Below are positions 20,510 to 31,475 of a stretch of 64,000 nucleotides of DNA, one piece after another (the first letter of the stretch is position 1; the number at the start of each line of letters is the position of its first letter). The DNA comes from Hyposmocoma kahamanoa (lineage: Eukaryota; Arthropoda; Insecta; Lepidoptera; Cosmopterigidae). Position numbers and translations under genes: made by a program. The notes under the pieces are model-generated. The model saw only the letters and a list, made by a program, of their open reading frames with translations, made no database searches and was not told the DNA's origin. The stretch is taken from positions 1-64,000 of the forward strand of contig NW_020656092.1 of the NCBI RefSeq assembly GCF_003589595.1, read 5' to 3'.

Positions 20510-20904
20510 CAGTGTTGTTGCTGAATTGCTGATCCATGTTTTTTACACATCACCGGATGCAGATGCAGATGCTGATTATATCTATATAAATAAATCGTTA
20601 AATCCACATGAAAAGACTTTTAATGATTTTGTGACATTTGTTATAAAAAAAAGAACCTGCATAAAATCCATCGGCTTGTGTAGGTTAATCAAATTGACAT
20701 TTTCTCAAAGGTAAAAACGACAGCCGAATTGCTTTTGGGCTTGTAATCTGTTTCTGGATGGCTTGTAAATTAATGTTACGACGCGAATATCCGCAAGGAA
20801 TATCAGCATCAATCAATGCGGAGGCTGATGTTGATGCGAATATTTTAATTTATGCGGATTATCCGCGGGTACAGAAGTTGATGCTTATATTCGCAACAAC
20901 ACTG
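20510..20904. mobile_element. hAT-like MITE, 395 bases
   Basis: Ends CAGTGTTGTTGCTGAAT and ATTCGCAACAACACTG are inverted repeats differing by a single inserted base. CAGTG ends fit the hAT superfamily. The interior is rich in GATGCAGATGC/GATGCGAAT motifs on both sides, and a GCGGATTATCCGC palindrome lies at about 20855. The flanking octamers (GTTTATGG and CTTTAACT) match only partly, so the target duplication is eroded. No transposase coding. Confidence 0.7.
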
Positions 20905-20918
20905 CTTTAACTGGTTTA

Positions 20919-21140
20919 ACTTCCTCCGTGGCCGAACAGTTACTATGCCGGACCCCCACGCAGAGGTCCCAGGTTCGATTCCCGGGCCGGGAGAAATATT
21001 TGTAAGACCTACATTTATTTCTCTCGTGAGTTTGGGTGTAATTTATGGTTGCCTATGTGTGTGTCTATGGCACCCGCGACACAGGGCTTCCCTAGTGCGG
21101 AGCTATGTTGAGTGTGTGCGTTATTATTCTTATTATACTA
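20919..21140 (+). mobile_element. Family A SINE, near complete
   Basis: CCTCCGTGGCCGAACAGTTA, GGTTCGATTCCCGGGCCGGG, TCTCGTGAGTTTGGGTGTAA, GGCACCCGCGACACAGGGCT, then a TTATTATTCTTATTATAC tail. Confidence 0.85.
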
Positions 21141-21199
21141 CTGCCCTCCTTGTCATAACTGACGCATTTGCGTTTCGGTAACTTTCGAAATATTGGCAC

Positions 21200-21395
21200 C
21201 ATTGACTTACAAATAAATGGACCACGGGTCTAATACAAAAACCACGAAAAAAAATGTCCCAAGTCAACCTATTTAAACGTAGTGACATGCAAAGGAATAT
21301 GAAAAAGCTAAAAGTTGAATTTAAATTGTAATGTCATCGCAGTACTGTCAAATTTTGCTTGCTTCGCAGTCAGTCGAACAAACGAAGATTAAAGC
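21200..21395 (+). mobile_element. Second copy of the LINE-interrupting MITE, one end only
   Basis: Starts with the same end as the MITE at 12675 (CATTGACTTACAAATAAATG) and follows it to AAAGCG. It keeps about 40 bases the first copy lacks (AAACGTAGTGACATGCAAAG and following) and another insert (TCAAATTTTGCTTGCTTCGC). The opposite terminal repeat is not found downstream, so this copy is truncated or fused to other sequence. Confidence 0.8.
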
Positions 21396-22701
21396 GTGAA
21401 TGACGATTAGGTACGTTAGTTATGATAACGAGGGCAGAGTAACACCTTGTGTATTCAAAGACTTTTGCGTTTATAGTCCAAGGTAATGAAAACTTCTAAA
21501 GAAAAATTTATTTCTATTACATACTCGTGTCTTTTAAGTGTATTGAAACCATATTGATAGATTTATATGGGTTAGGTACTAAAAATACGCCAGACAGAAC
21601 CGCATATTTTTATGCGCGAGCATAAAATCGCAAACGGCGTCGTTTACGTCACAGAGCACTTGAAGTCCTGATATTTTGAAAACAAAACACTGAATTGGTA
21701 AAAACATTTTTTATGCGATTGTAAACCAAACGTAATCGTATTAATTAATGTAAAATTTTATTTATTTATTTTATTTATTAATGGTAAACTATAACAATAT
21801 ACATATATAACTAAAATAAACAGTGAAGTAGGTCAATTTAGTTTACACTTTTAGATATAATATAACATAAACATGTAAGCACTCTAGAGCGAAAAAACAG
21901 AGATCGAAGAAATTATGAGTAAATTACAATCACAAATTTAAGAAGAAAAAAATAAAATACCTTCCTAAGAATTAAACAAAAACTTGAAGAGGAACCTTCT
22001 CGCTGTGTTAAAGACATGAATATCTACTCCATTGACCAGGTTATTAATATTGTTGCAAGCTCACAGCAGAAACGAGTTCTTTCTGTAACTAATTGAGACT
22101 ACAGACTATTTTGTTAACCCTAAAATTACGCCTGGGAATCCAAATGTTAAGTTTGTACAGTAGTTCAGGACAACCAATTGTATTTTGAGCTATTTTAAAA
22201 ATATAAGTGCAGTATGCGTATTTGATGACGCATATAAAGAGGAAGAATATGATGGATTTTACAAATATATATAAATATTAAATTATAAGATTGGTTAAAA
22301 GGATTAACTACAACGACAGTGAAAAATTAATATCTGTTGTTACGTAATATTAATAATACATTAAGGTGCTAGTTAATGTGATTAAGTATTCATGTTTTAT
22401 TATAATTTACTATTAGTGAACAAAACATGTTTATTATTTCGTTATGCTATGATCACCGATTTCGATACCTAAGGTACAAGTAAATAATTTTACTTAGTTT
22501 ACGTATCACCTAGATTGACTTGCGCTACTAGCCTTAATTAAAGTCATATAAATGTACAATAATTTCACTATAATGGTAATGTTATTTATGTAAAATAACT
22601 AATAATAAACACGCGCATATATTTTTAATCACTTACTCTTTCCTTTGTGAATATAGAACAATTCTTAAAATTACTTCTAGGTCAAATATATGAACACAAA
22701 T
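21396..22701. other. AT-rich stretch; possible minus-strand LINE 3' end at about 21755-22200
   Basis: A TTTATTTATTTATTTTATTT run at about 21759 followed by non-repetitive sequence (TCTACTCCATTGACCAGGTT) has the look of a LINE 3' tail read in reverse. No protein motif confirms it. The rest shows no gene. Confidence 0.35.
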
Positions 22702-22912
22702 TAATAATAATAACGCACGCACACTCATAGCCCCGAACTAGTGAAACCCTATGTCGCGGGTGCCATGTACGCACATATAGACAACCACAAATTACACCCA
22801 AACTAACGGGAGAAATAAATGTGGGCCATACAATTATTTCTCCTGGTCCGGGAATCAACCCGGGACCTCTGCGTGGCAGTCCTGCAAGGTAACCGTTCGG
22901 TCACAGAGGCAT
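22702..22912 (-). mobile_element. Family A SINE, near complete
   Basis: Plus strand: TAATAATAATAACGCACGCA, CACTCATAGCCCCGAACTAG, CGGGTGCCATGTACGCACAT, GTCCGGGAATCAACCCGGGA, GTAACCGTTCGGTCACAGAG. Confidence 0.85.
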
Positions 22913-23433
22913 TTAGTAGTAATAAACAAGACAAAATACAAGCAGCTAAATTCTATGAAATATTTCGACAAATCCATAAATGAAATGATAAAAATAGATC
23001 ACCCATATGTCACGAATCTATTTTCACAAGCCATTGGGCGTACCTACACGAATGATATAACATTATGCGAGGTGGGCGTATAAGTTTATCTACTGGTTTC
23101 ACGTATGGGATTTGAAATGCTATGTGTAATCCAAACCTTGTTGATATGTTTCAGTTATCTATTCAATACATTAACGATAACTGTGACCTTTGAATTTACG
23201 ATCGAAAACAGTTATTCAATTTATAACGGTATTTTATTTCATGAATATTACAAAACGTTAATATATTTAACAATCCTAGAATCCTGTCTTCACATATTGT
23301 TAAAACAAACACACATACACTTCATCCCATTTCGCCATCGGTATAAACAGAGACCACAACCTTCCATTTGAATGGTTTCTGACACTTTTGCCTGATCAAC
23401 ACGCATCAGTGCTTTGTTATTTGTTTGTTCGTT
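22913..23433. other. No gene seen
   Basis: An 88-codon open frame (23105-23371) has hydrophobic, low-complexity content and no family resemblance. I do not call it. Confidence 0.4.
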
Positions 23434-23709
23434 TTATGGTACTAAGTGATAGGACGAACAAGTCATGCGCCTGATGGTAAGCGCCACGCCTGTCGATAAC
23501 AGTGGCAGTGCCACGAGGAGCTTAAACGCAGTGGACTCTCTACGGAATTACATGGACCAGTGGTTTCGAGAGAATTAGCAGAATTGGTGCCCAGCACCCT
23601 TACCCTTCAAAACCGGAACGCAGTAATGCTCTCGTTACCGTTTGACGGCAGGTATAGGTAAGGTGGCAGTACTTCCCTAGACGAACTGTTTCACAAGGAT
23701 CTACTAAAA
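23434..23709 (-). mobile_element. Family C repeat
   Basis: Reverse complement of family C with ACGAACAAGTCATGCGCCTG, GATGGTAAGCGCCACGCC, ACCCTTACCCTTCAAAACCG, CAGGTATAGGTAAGGTGGCA and GACGAACTGTTTCACAAGGA. The middle is rearranged near 23540-23585. Confidence 0.8.
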
Positions 23710-24630
23710 GTGATTGATTTTCAAGAAATCTATCAACTCTGTTAAGTACTGAATAGACTCCCTGGAGCCACGGCATATCCGTGCCGTAGACAAATGTATG
23801 GAAATCCGTGCCGTTACCAAGGATTGTTTTAACTTTCATGTTATTAGCACTTTTCAGAACTGTGCTCGTAATAAAAGCAAGAAATCATTTGCACTAAACT
23901 GCATCGCAGGCGCTATTGCAGAAGAAGACTTTAAATGCAATTATTACATTTAGTACCAACTACGCTAATAGATGAATGAAATAGTCAAAAAATATCCAAC
24001 AAGCAAAAATGTTCTAGGAACATTTCCATTTACACTTATAAGGTGTAAAGATGTAAACGTAAAAGGTCCATCGAGCATGACGTCGCTAATAAGTCAAGTT
24101 AATGTAGCTACAGCTACTTACACCTGTATATGTAACACGTAAGTCTCGTAAATGTACTATAATTGCATTGTAAATTGCTGGACATTGTCATAGCCGTGTT
24201 TTTTGTATCCTATAACATTATACAATGTTGTAACGGTCAGGACTACATTACTTAAAGACTTTTTTGTAGTGCCAAGAACATGGATATTCATTAGTTTTTT
24301 GTGAGATAAATAATTAAAGACTGGTAAATAAACAACGACAAAATCAAACTTAGCGACAACAGAGATGTTTAATAATAAAATAAAAGTAATTATATAAAGT
24401 GAAATTCACTTGCTAATCAGTATTTGCTACTTTATATAGGACCTATAAGTGTCTAGTCACTGCACAATACTTATTGTTGTTACCAAAATGCTGTATAAAT
24501 GATACTTTAAAAGTCTTCAAGTCACACACGTGAATGCATATAAATGCATAGATATGAACTTGTATATTTTTTAAAGTACACTTAGTTTTAATTTTTGTAC
24601 AAACATGTAGTCTTTTATTTTATATCCATA
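23710..24630. other. No gene seen
   Basis: AT-rich anonymous sequence. Confidence 0.4.
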
Positions 24631-24800
24631 TATTAGGTTGGTCAAAAAGTACGTGCAGTATCAAAATAAAAATGAAAAACTTAACCAAAATTGAAACTTC
24701 AACAAGTTATATGTTGGCCACGTTGATTTACATCTTTTGCCATCTTTCTGGTAATTTTAGTATCCCTCTTTTATAAAAATTCCTCTCTTTACTTATAAAA
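24631..24800 (+). mobile_element. mariner-type element end
   Basis: TATTAGGTTGGTCAAAAAGT is the typical mariner terminal repeat start. Downstream text (TCTTTTGCCATCTTTCTGGT, AATTTTAGTATCCCTCTTTT) resembles subterminal mariner sequence. No transposase reading frame and no second end are seen, so it is a truncated relic. Confidence 0.6.
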
Positions 24801-24945
24801 TACAACGTTAAGTGTCATTTGATAGTCTCTTCGTTATCGAAGACATGTCCAAGAATATTATGAAGACCGAAACAAATGAAAATCTGACAATCCGAAATCT
24901 GGAAAACTGAAATCTGAATGTCGATCCCAACTTAGACATCTTGGC

Positions 24946-26027
24946 AAAGCTGTCAAAAACTACAATAGTTTTTAGTACTTGAGATAGAATGCCGTTTGAT
25001 GGAACACTAATTGCTCGAAAACGTTGGCTCGATTGTCCATTTGACCTTTGAATCGTGAGCTCTAGGGTTTGCCACATCAGTGCATCAGGGTTTGCCACAT
25101 CGAAAAATTTCGTTACCTATTTATCGTATTTTATACTTTTTTGTAAGGTGTGAACAAGAGGCTCCGTCTCTTTTTTCGAGAAATCACTTTTTTGGCTGCT
25201 GAACGTTAGAGCAAAATGTTCTTTCGAGATTTTGATGCGCTGATGTGGCAAACCTTAGAGCTCACGATTCATAGGTCAAATGGACAATCGAGTCAACGTT
25301 TTCGAGCAATTAGTGTTCCATCAAAAGGCATTCTATCTCAACTAAAAAACCCGTTTTTGACAGCTTTGTAAAGATATGGGTGGTTTGGCATTGCCATGAA
25401 ATATATACACTTGTACGATTCACCAGGTCTGGGCGTTTTTTATGAATTAGAAACTCAAAACGTTCCGCGCTACAGTATTATTTTTAAAATAACCTATTGA
25501 TGGCATATTGATTTTACCTACCATAATGTTATTATTTTTTAAATTACTTTAATCAGTGCATCAGGGTTTGCCACATCGAAAAATTTCGTTACCTATTTGT
25601 CGTATTTTATATTTTTTGCAAGGTGTGAACAAGAGGCTCCGTCTCCTTTTTCGAGAAATCACTTTTTTGGCTGCTGAACGATAGAGCAAATGTTCTTTCG
25701 AGATTTTGACGCGCTGATGTGGCAAACCTTAGAGCTCACGATTCATAGGTCAAATGGACAATCGAGTCAACGTTTTCGAGCAATTAGTGTTCCATCAAAA
25801 GGCATTCTATCTCAACTAAAAACCCCGTTTTTGACAGCTTTGTAAAGATATGGGTGGTTTGGCATTGCCATGAAATATGTACACTTGTACGATTCACCAG
25901 GTCTGGGCGTTTTTTATGAATTAGAAACTCAAAACGTTCCGCGCTACAGTATTATTTTTAAAATAACCTATTGATGGCATATTGATTTTATCTACCATAA
26001 TGTTATTATTTTTTAAATTACTTTAAT
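24946..26027. repeat. 476-base direct tandem duplication with an inverted arm
   Basis: Unit 1 (25076-25551) and unit 2 (25552-26027) have the same 476-base period and differ at about ten positions, mostly single substitutions and 1-base indels. The preceding 24946-25080 is the reverse complement of 25240-25368 within unit 1 (shared text TGGACAATCGAG and GAGCTCACGATT). No reading frame is preserved across units. The unit is not recognised as a known transposon. Confidence 0.85.
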
Positions 26028-26075
26028 ACAAAGATCGAACACAAAGAAAAATTCCTTCGATCCGACAGGACCATA
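26025..26075 (-). mobile_element. Family B SINE tail fragment
   Basis: TTAATACAAAGATCGAACAC, AAAGAAAAATTCCTTCGATC, CGACAGG is the inverse of the family B tail and directly abuts the end of the tandem unit. Confidence 0.7.
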
Positions 26076-26914
26076 GACATTGAAGTAGTCTTTTAAAAGA
26101 AAATAAGTTATTTTTTTGTTTAAAGTCAGGCAGTGACAAAAACCGCATTACCTTTTTGATTTCATTTAACATAATTATCCTATTGCATAATTTTAGGTAA
26201 ATACCACTTAAAATTATAATTTGTAAAATGAATTAGTTAACGTAAACATTATTATTATATATTCATGATTAGGATACCTTAGTATGACCCTAAACCCGTC
26301 ACACGCAAAAACAGACGTTGCAGCGTCGAATTACGGAAACCTTACACCACACTACATTTACATCTTTTACCATCTTAATTTCTACGCAGCGTATTTAGTA
26401 AAATAAATTTTCAATTCTTAAATAATTTAAAATGTCAGTTTCGTGTAGTGAAACAAAGTTGTTTTAGTTCATTAAAATGTATGTTTGAACATGCAAAGCC
26501 TGAATAAAAAGGAATCATGATCAACAAGGAAACGACAAAGTAATTGAATAAGATTCAAGGGTTGGTGGTCTTTCTTATCTTGGGGTTAACTCGGGAAAAC
26601 CCTTTGCTATTTACGTAGATACTAAACTCAGTATCACAGCATTGCCTAACGGAAATTGAGTTGAGTTTCTATAGGCCGTACGGAACTCCATGCGTTTATG
26701 CGGGCTATTCTTATACACCACACGGTAACCCGTCAGAGATGACCTCACATTTCGGGATTTCTCAGACCCTTTTCATTATCGTTATCATTTGCCTCTGAAC
26801 AAAGACCTTTCCCTATAATTCTACGTCGTACAATCCTAGACCGCCTGTACATAATCTAGTTTACGTAGGTACTTGTATAATACTGCCACAAATAATATTA
26901 CGATATAATAATAA
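26076..26914. other. No gene seen
   Basis: Anonymous sequence, somewhat GC-richer at 26560-26780. Nothing identifiable. Confidence 0.4.
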
Positions 26915-27136
26915 TAAAATGCCAGACAACCACACCTATTACCTAGTCTCAAACTCAGGAATTCCCTGTACTTTGAGTACCACAGCAATAGAGTTCACTC
27001 CGGGGTACTACTCAAAACAACCAGACAAGAAACCAATGTAGAAAAGCCATTTCTCGAATTGGTCCTACCGAGAATGGAATACGGGACCTCTTCATCCTCG
27101 CACCCACAGAGCCAACCGTTGGGTCACCGAGGTAGT
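26915..27136 (-). mobile_element. Family G tRNA-derived SINE
   Basis: Inverse of the 19797 copy: ATGCCAGACAACCACACCTA, CTAGTCTCAAACTCAGGAAT, GAATTGGTCCTACCGAGAAT, CCAACCGTTGGGTCACCGAG. Confidence 0.75.
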
Positions 27137-27354
27137 CAAAAGATCCATGGAGTTTATGAGTAAGCATTTCGAGGGGCTGGAGTGTAAGATAATGAAGAAG
27201 AGAATGATAAAAACGAGCACTGCTTATTTAAGCTCGTAGTAGATTTCTACTATTAAAACAATTCAACGAACTTAAGGTAAATTTACATTTTCCACCAACT
27301 AAGAAATTTTCTAAGACAAAGAAATTGTAGATAGGTTAATAAAGAATGTAGCTC
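27137..27354. other. No gene seen
   Basis: Short anonymous spacer between two repeats. Confidence 0.4.
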
Positions 27355-27655
27355 AGTTTGATAGCAGTAGATCTCCTTCTGAAAGAGTTTGTCCAAGAAA
27401 GTACCTTACCTATTTCTGCAGCCAAGCAGTCATGTGAGCATTACTGCGTTCTGGTTTTGAAAGATAAGAGAATTAATTAAATAACAGGCACACTAGACTT
27501 GTTAACTTATGTCTCAGGCACAATGGCAGTGCCAGCAGATTTTTGCGATTTAAAACTATGGATGACATGGCCATTGTCATGAATAGGCGTGTCGCCACGT
27601 CGCCACCAGGAGCACGACTTGCTCGTTCCGTCGCCTGATATCACAAAAAGTGAAA
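27355..27655 (+). mobile_element. Family C repeat
   Basis: TAGCAGTAGATCTCCTTCTG, AGCAGTCATGTGAGCATTAC, CTTGTTAACTTATGTCTCAG, TTTTGCGATTTAAA, CACGACTTGCTCGTTCCGTC, ending ATATCACAAAAAG. Confidence 0.8.
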
Positions 27656-28149
27656 ATGTAAGATAGTTGTTGTGCGATTGTTTGATAAAACCAAACACGC
27701 TTACGAATAATGAAAATCATTCATTGACTACGCCAGACATCAATTTAGAAAATTTGTTAAAAACTGCTATGAACAGACGTTTCGCTTGAAAAGGTTGTAA
27801 ATCACCAGTGTCGCGAGTAATGAAATAGACGACTCAGTCCACATAAATTTATTTTATAATAAGGCAGAAGAAAAAGGAAAAAATAAAAAATAATATATCA
27901 AAAACACTCCCTACATGAGTGAAACAGTAAGAAACTTACCCCAAAGGGGCCGTATTTTCTACAAATATAATTAGGTTATTTTATTTTAGTGATATTAGAT
28001 AGGTTACATGATTTTAATTGTAAACTGGTAAAACAGATCAGAATTTCTGGCGAAAACGAGCAGAAGTGCTCGCTTCAGAAATTAGGTAGATACGACGGAA
28101 CGAAGCAAAGTGATAATGACGAGGCAAAAGAATTAAACAACGATTCAAA

Positions 28150-28283
28150 ATTCAAAATTAACTGTTCAGGTCTCAGAGAAACGGTAATAAAAAGGTGGGA
28201 CGACGATGGAGGAGGTCGCATCGTCACACGCTTACCACTAGGCCACGACTTGTTCGTCTTGACACTCGATATCATAAAAAAAG
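28150..28283 (+). mobile_element. Family C repeat, 3' part, degenerate
   Basis: GTCACACGCTTACCACTAGG, CCACGACTTGTTCGTCTTGA, CACTCGATATCATAAAAAAAG is the family C 3' end. The upstream part is heavily diverged. Confidence 0.6.
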
Positions 28284-29195
28284 AAAAAAATCTATTTTAT
28301 CCATAAAATTTGCCATAGTACCTCCTCATCCAGCGACCATAATGTAAACCATTAGGCTATCGAACGTCAACTTTGGATGTTCCTCCAAATCACTACGAAC
28401 ATTTGCCAGTGTGTTACAAATGACGAAATATTTTATACCCCACTAAAATGTATTTTATTGGATAATGAATTCTACAGTGTAGAAGAATCTTGAATAAATT
28501 GAAATTTCATTTTTGTTTTTTTATTATTATTTTCTTTCTCTTACACCATTTTGTTTTATATTCATTGTTATTGTGAAAGGGTAAGGGGAAATTAAGCTCT
28601 AAGTAAAAGGATTAAAAATAATATTACAGGAAGGAAATGAACCAAGCCCAAAAGTATTAGAGTTGTTGGAGCTAAGACGTAGAATAATGTAAAAATATAA
28701 AAACAAAGAGCATTTGCAATTACCTGATCCAATGGCCGATCTATAACAACTATTGCTATTTTAGGGGTGATCATATTGCATGTTGAAACCAATACCGTCA
28801 CAAACCGAAAAATCAAACTTTCTACACTTTTGAATCGATTCGTGATATAAATTTATTTTATTTAGTTAGAAAACTTATTTTGGTTGATTAGAATTAGATT
28901 TATCGAAATAAGAAATAAATCGATATTATCATCGTTGTACCAACGTTCGTATCAACGGAACGCCGCTGATGGGCGGTCGTCATTGCGAAAAACATATTTG
29001 ACGAGAAAGGATGTGGTTTTATTCTGTTTGGATTCATAGTGAAAAGATTTTAAAATATAATTTATAACAGTCTCAATTCCATGCCTACTATGAAAACCTC
29101 ACAGATCAAAAGTCTTGTTCGCCTCGTCACTTGGTATTATAAAATAACTTGGTATTTTGAAAAACATAGCAAGAGTAGATGAAAATTCCACCACA
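28284..29195. other. No gene seen
   Basis: AT-rich anonymous sequence. A family C 3' scrap (CTTGTTCGCCTCGTCACTTG) lies at 29114-29145. Confidence 0.4.
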
Positions 29196-29312
29196 TTCAG
29201 CCCGTGACTAGGGCCAGTATAACCTGGCCGAAACGTCGGTATAGTAAGTTAGTGTAACAATACCTATTAAATTTTTTAATCGCGTTTATTACCGTTTTCA
29301 AGTGTTAAGTCA
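29196..29312. mobile_element. Half of a fold-back MITE shared with 38290-38496
   Basis: CAGCCCGTGACTAGGGCCAG, TATAACCTGGCCGAAACGTC, CAATACCTATTAAA, CGCGTTTATTACCGTTTTCA, AGTGTTAAG matches the centre and right arm of the element at 38290-38496. The left arm is absent. Confidence 0.75.
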
Positions 29313-29340
29313 ACTTTCATAAAATTAACTTTAATATTCT

Positions 29341-29545
29341 CACAGATGGCGCTACGGCAAAAAGTTAAAAAAACCAAAAACAAAGCTCTGTAACAAGCAC
29401 ATAGAAAAAAATCCGCTGGTTCTTTCCGTGACTTAGTTGGCATAGCTATAGCACGGTTTGGTAGAAGACGTTGGTTCGAATCCATCCGGATCGAAAGATT
29501 TTTTTCTATTTGTTCGATCTTTGTATTAATAAAATTATAAATTGG
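29341..29545 (+). mobile_element. Family B element
   Basis: CACAGATGGCGCTACGGCAA, then TGACTTAGTTGGCATAGC (A box), TTGGTTCGAATCCATCCGGA (B box), and GTTCGATCTTTGTATTAATA. Confidence 0.8.
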
Positions 29546-29589
29546 TAGATATAGTTATGTGTACGATTATTATTTATATAATCTCAGTA

Positions 29590-29730
29590 CAGAGTACTAA
29601 AAAACCGACCTCAAAAGTACGTGGAATTACATATAATTACCAAGTTCTATTGAAATCGGTTACCACAAAGTGCGCAAACCCGGACTCATCTCCTAGTTCG
29701 CCACTAAACAGGACTTGATACAGGAGATAA
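29590..29730. repeat. Family E-like fragment
   Basis: AAAACCGACCTCAAAAGTAC and CCAAGTTCTATTGAAATCGG resemble parts of the E repeats near 31230 and 62278-62800. Confidence 0.45.
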
Positions 29731-30032
29731 CAAAAATCGGTTCTCACTACCAAAGTATATTGAAAGAGAAAAACGCCTTGAATTGAAAATAATTGCTCCT
29801 TATAATAAAATTTAGGCGCTATTTATAAAAATGAATCTTCATGCGTGAACAGCCACCCTTAGAGAAAAAATGAAAAGAAAAAGCCTTGAGTCCAATTGAG
29901 AACCTCCTCCTATTTTCGGTTAACTAACTAGTGAGTAATGTCATTAAAAATAATTGAATATCGTAGTGCTGAAATGGTTGAAACATCCTGACACTCAATA
30001 GACTTGAACACTTCAACATTCAATCTTCTTAC

Positions 30033-30232
30033 GTATTTCTGCCGCCGAGCAATAATGTCAGCATTACTGTGTTCCGGTTTTGAAGGGCAAGGGTGCTAGT
30101 GAAATTACAGGCACATGAGACTTGTTAACTTATGTCTCAAAGTGACGGGCGCAGTGGCAGTGCCCTTCAAAATTTTGCAGATTTAAAGTTCTGAATGGCA
30201 GTGCCACCGTTATAGACAGACGTGTAGTTTAT
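30033..30232 (+). mobile_element. Family C repeat, split from its tail
   Basis: Good match from TATTTCTGCCGCCGAGCAAT to CCACCGTTATAGACAGACGT. The expected 3' end (TTAACTTGTCCGTTCTGTCA, TTGATATTATAAAAAAAAC) appears about 265 bases later at 30497-30540, so something is inserted at 30233-30496. Confidence 0.75.
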
Positions 30233-30540
30233 CATACTGCCGTCCACTAACTTCAACGCAGCTAAGTGACACATGATGAAATATTCGTTTTAAATAGCAT
30301 AATATAGAGCACAAAACTCTGTTTTAAAAATAATTAAAATTAGTTAACGTATTCCAATTATCGGAACTTACCCTAACGATGCATAGCTGAAATATCATTA
30401 ATCAATTTCAATAAAACTGAGTTATAGTTTTTATATTAATTATTTTCATAAAAATATTTTGTCACTTAGTCGCGTTTTCTTGTTGTCTTTTGTTGTCTGT
30501 TAACTTGTCCGTTCTGTCACTTGATATTATAAAAAAAACT

Positions 30541-31224
30541 TAATTATAACTTGAATATTTCTAATTTAAAAATACATTACATTTTAAAAAGCGAGATTTT
30601 CGATTAGTGACGGTATTGGGTTCAAGGTGCTATATTATCCCTTGATATTATATTTTAAACTGTAATATTGTGACATTGATAATATACTATAACAAAAAAA
30701 TATTATGCTATAATATTCACTACAAAAAAATCTGTAAACTTATCGTATTTCGAACACTTAGTTCCCACTCATTTAATGTATTTGCCAAGCGAACATAGCC
30801 CAAAGGCATTAAAGATACCGATCCAATATAAAAATAATGTATTTGATGCTCACATTTCTCGCATCTGCCGACGTGGCATGAAGGCCGTATTCGGCATTTT
30901 GTCAACATTGCCAAGCGATATTTACTGATCACCCTTTATTTATACGCCTAATATAGCAAATTTGAAGGCTCGTCACGTTAAGCCTTTTGGTAAACGCTAT
31001 CTGTATCTGCGTATATGAGCGTGGTAATCGATAGATTAAAAACTGTTCATTTATAAAAATGGAAATAAATTAATATGCTACTCCGCGAAGAATGAAGATT
31101 AATATCGTGCAAAAGAGCTGATCTTGTGATGATTTTCTTTTTCATGCAGTTAATTTTCTCATCCTGCATGAAAGACAAAATGCATGAAACAAAATTCTAC
31201 TTTGGTTCAACGAAGTAATTTACT
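30541..31224. other. No gene seen
   Basis: AT-rich anonymous sequence. A 70-codon minus-strand frame (30720-30932) has no recognisable domain. Confidence 0.4.
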
Positions 31225-31475
31225 TCCATTTTTAACCGACTTCTAATAAAAGGAGAAGGTTCTCATTTGGACCGTATATTCTTTCTATGCGCGATTACGA
31301 TTTCTAAACCGATTTTAACGATTCTTATTTTAAATTTTTTGTTGGAAAAACGGTATCTCAGTATTGGTCCCATTTATATTTAAAGATAATATTCCACCTC
31401 CAGGAGTGGCAAACTAGAGGACGAATCCGATTTCGCGCTTTTCGTTAACCGATTGCTATAAAACTTGTGAAATAG
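31225..31475 (+). repeat. Family E repeat
   Basis: TTTTAACCGACTTCTAATAA, AAGGAGAAGGTTCTCATTTG, then AATATTCCACCTCCAGGAGT. The same two segments recur at 62278-62340 and 62655-62740. This start is common in lepidopteran repeats as I know them. Confidence 0.6.

Noticed and set aside
23105..23371. Possible small membrane protein gene (88 codons)
   Set aside because: Hydrophobicity comes from an AT-rich composition; there is no start context, splice signal or family resemblance to support it.
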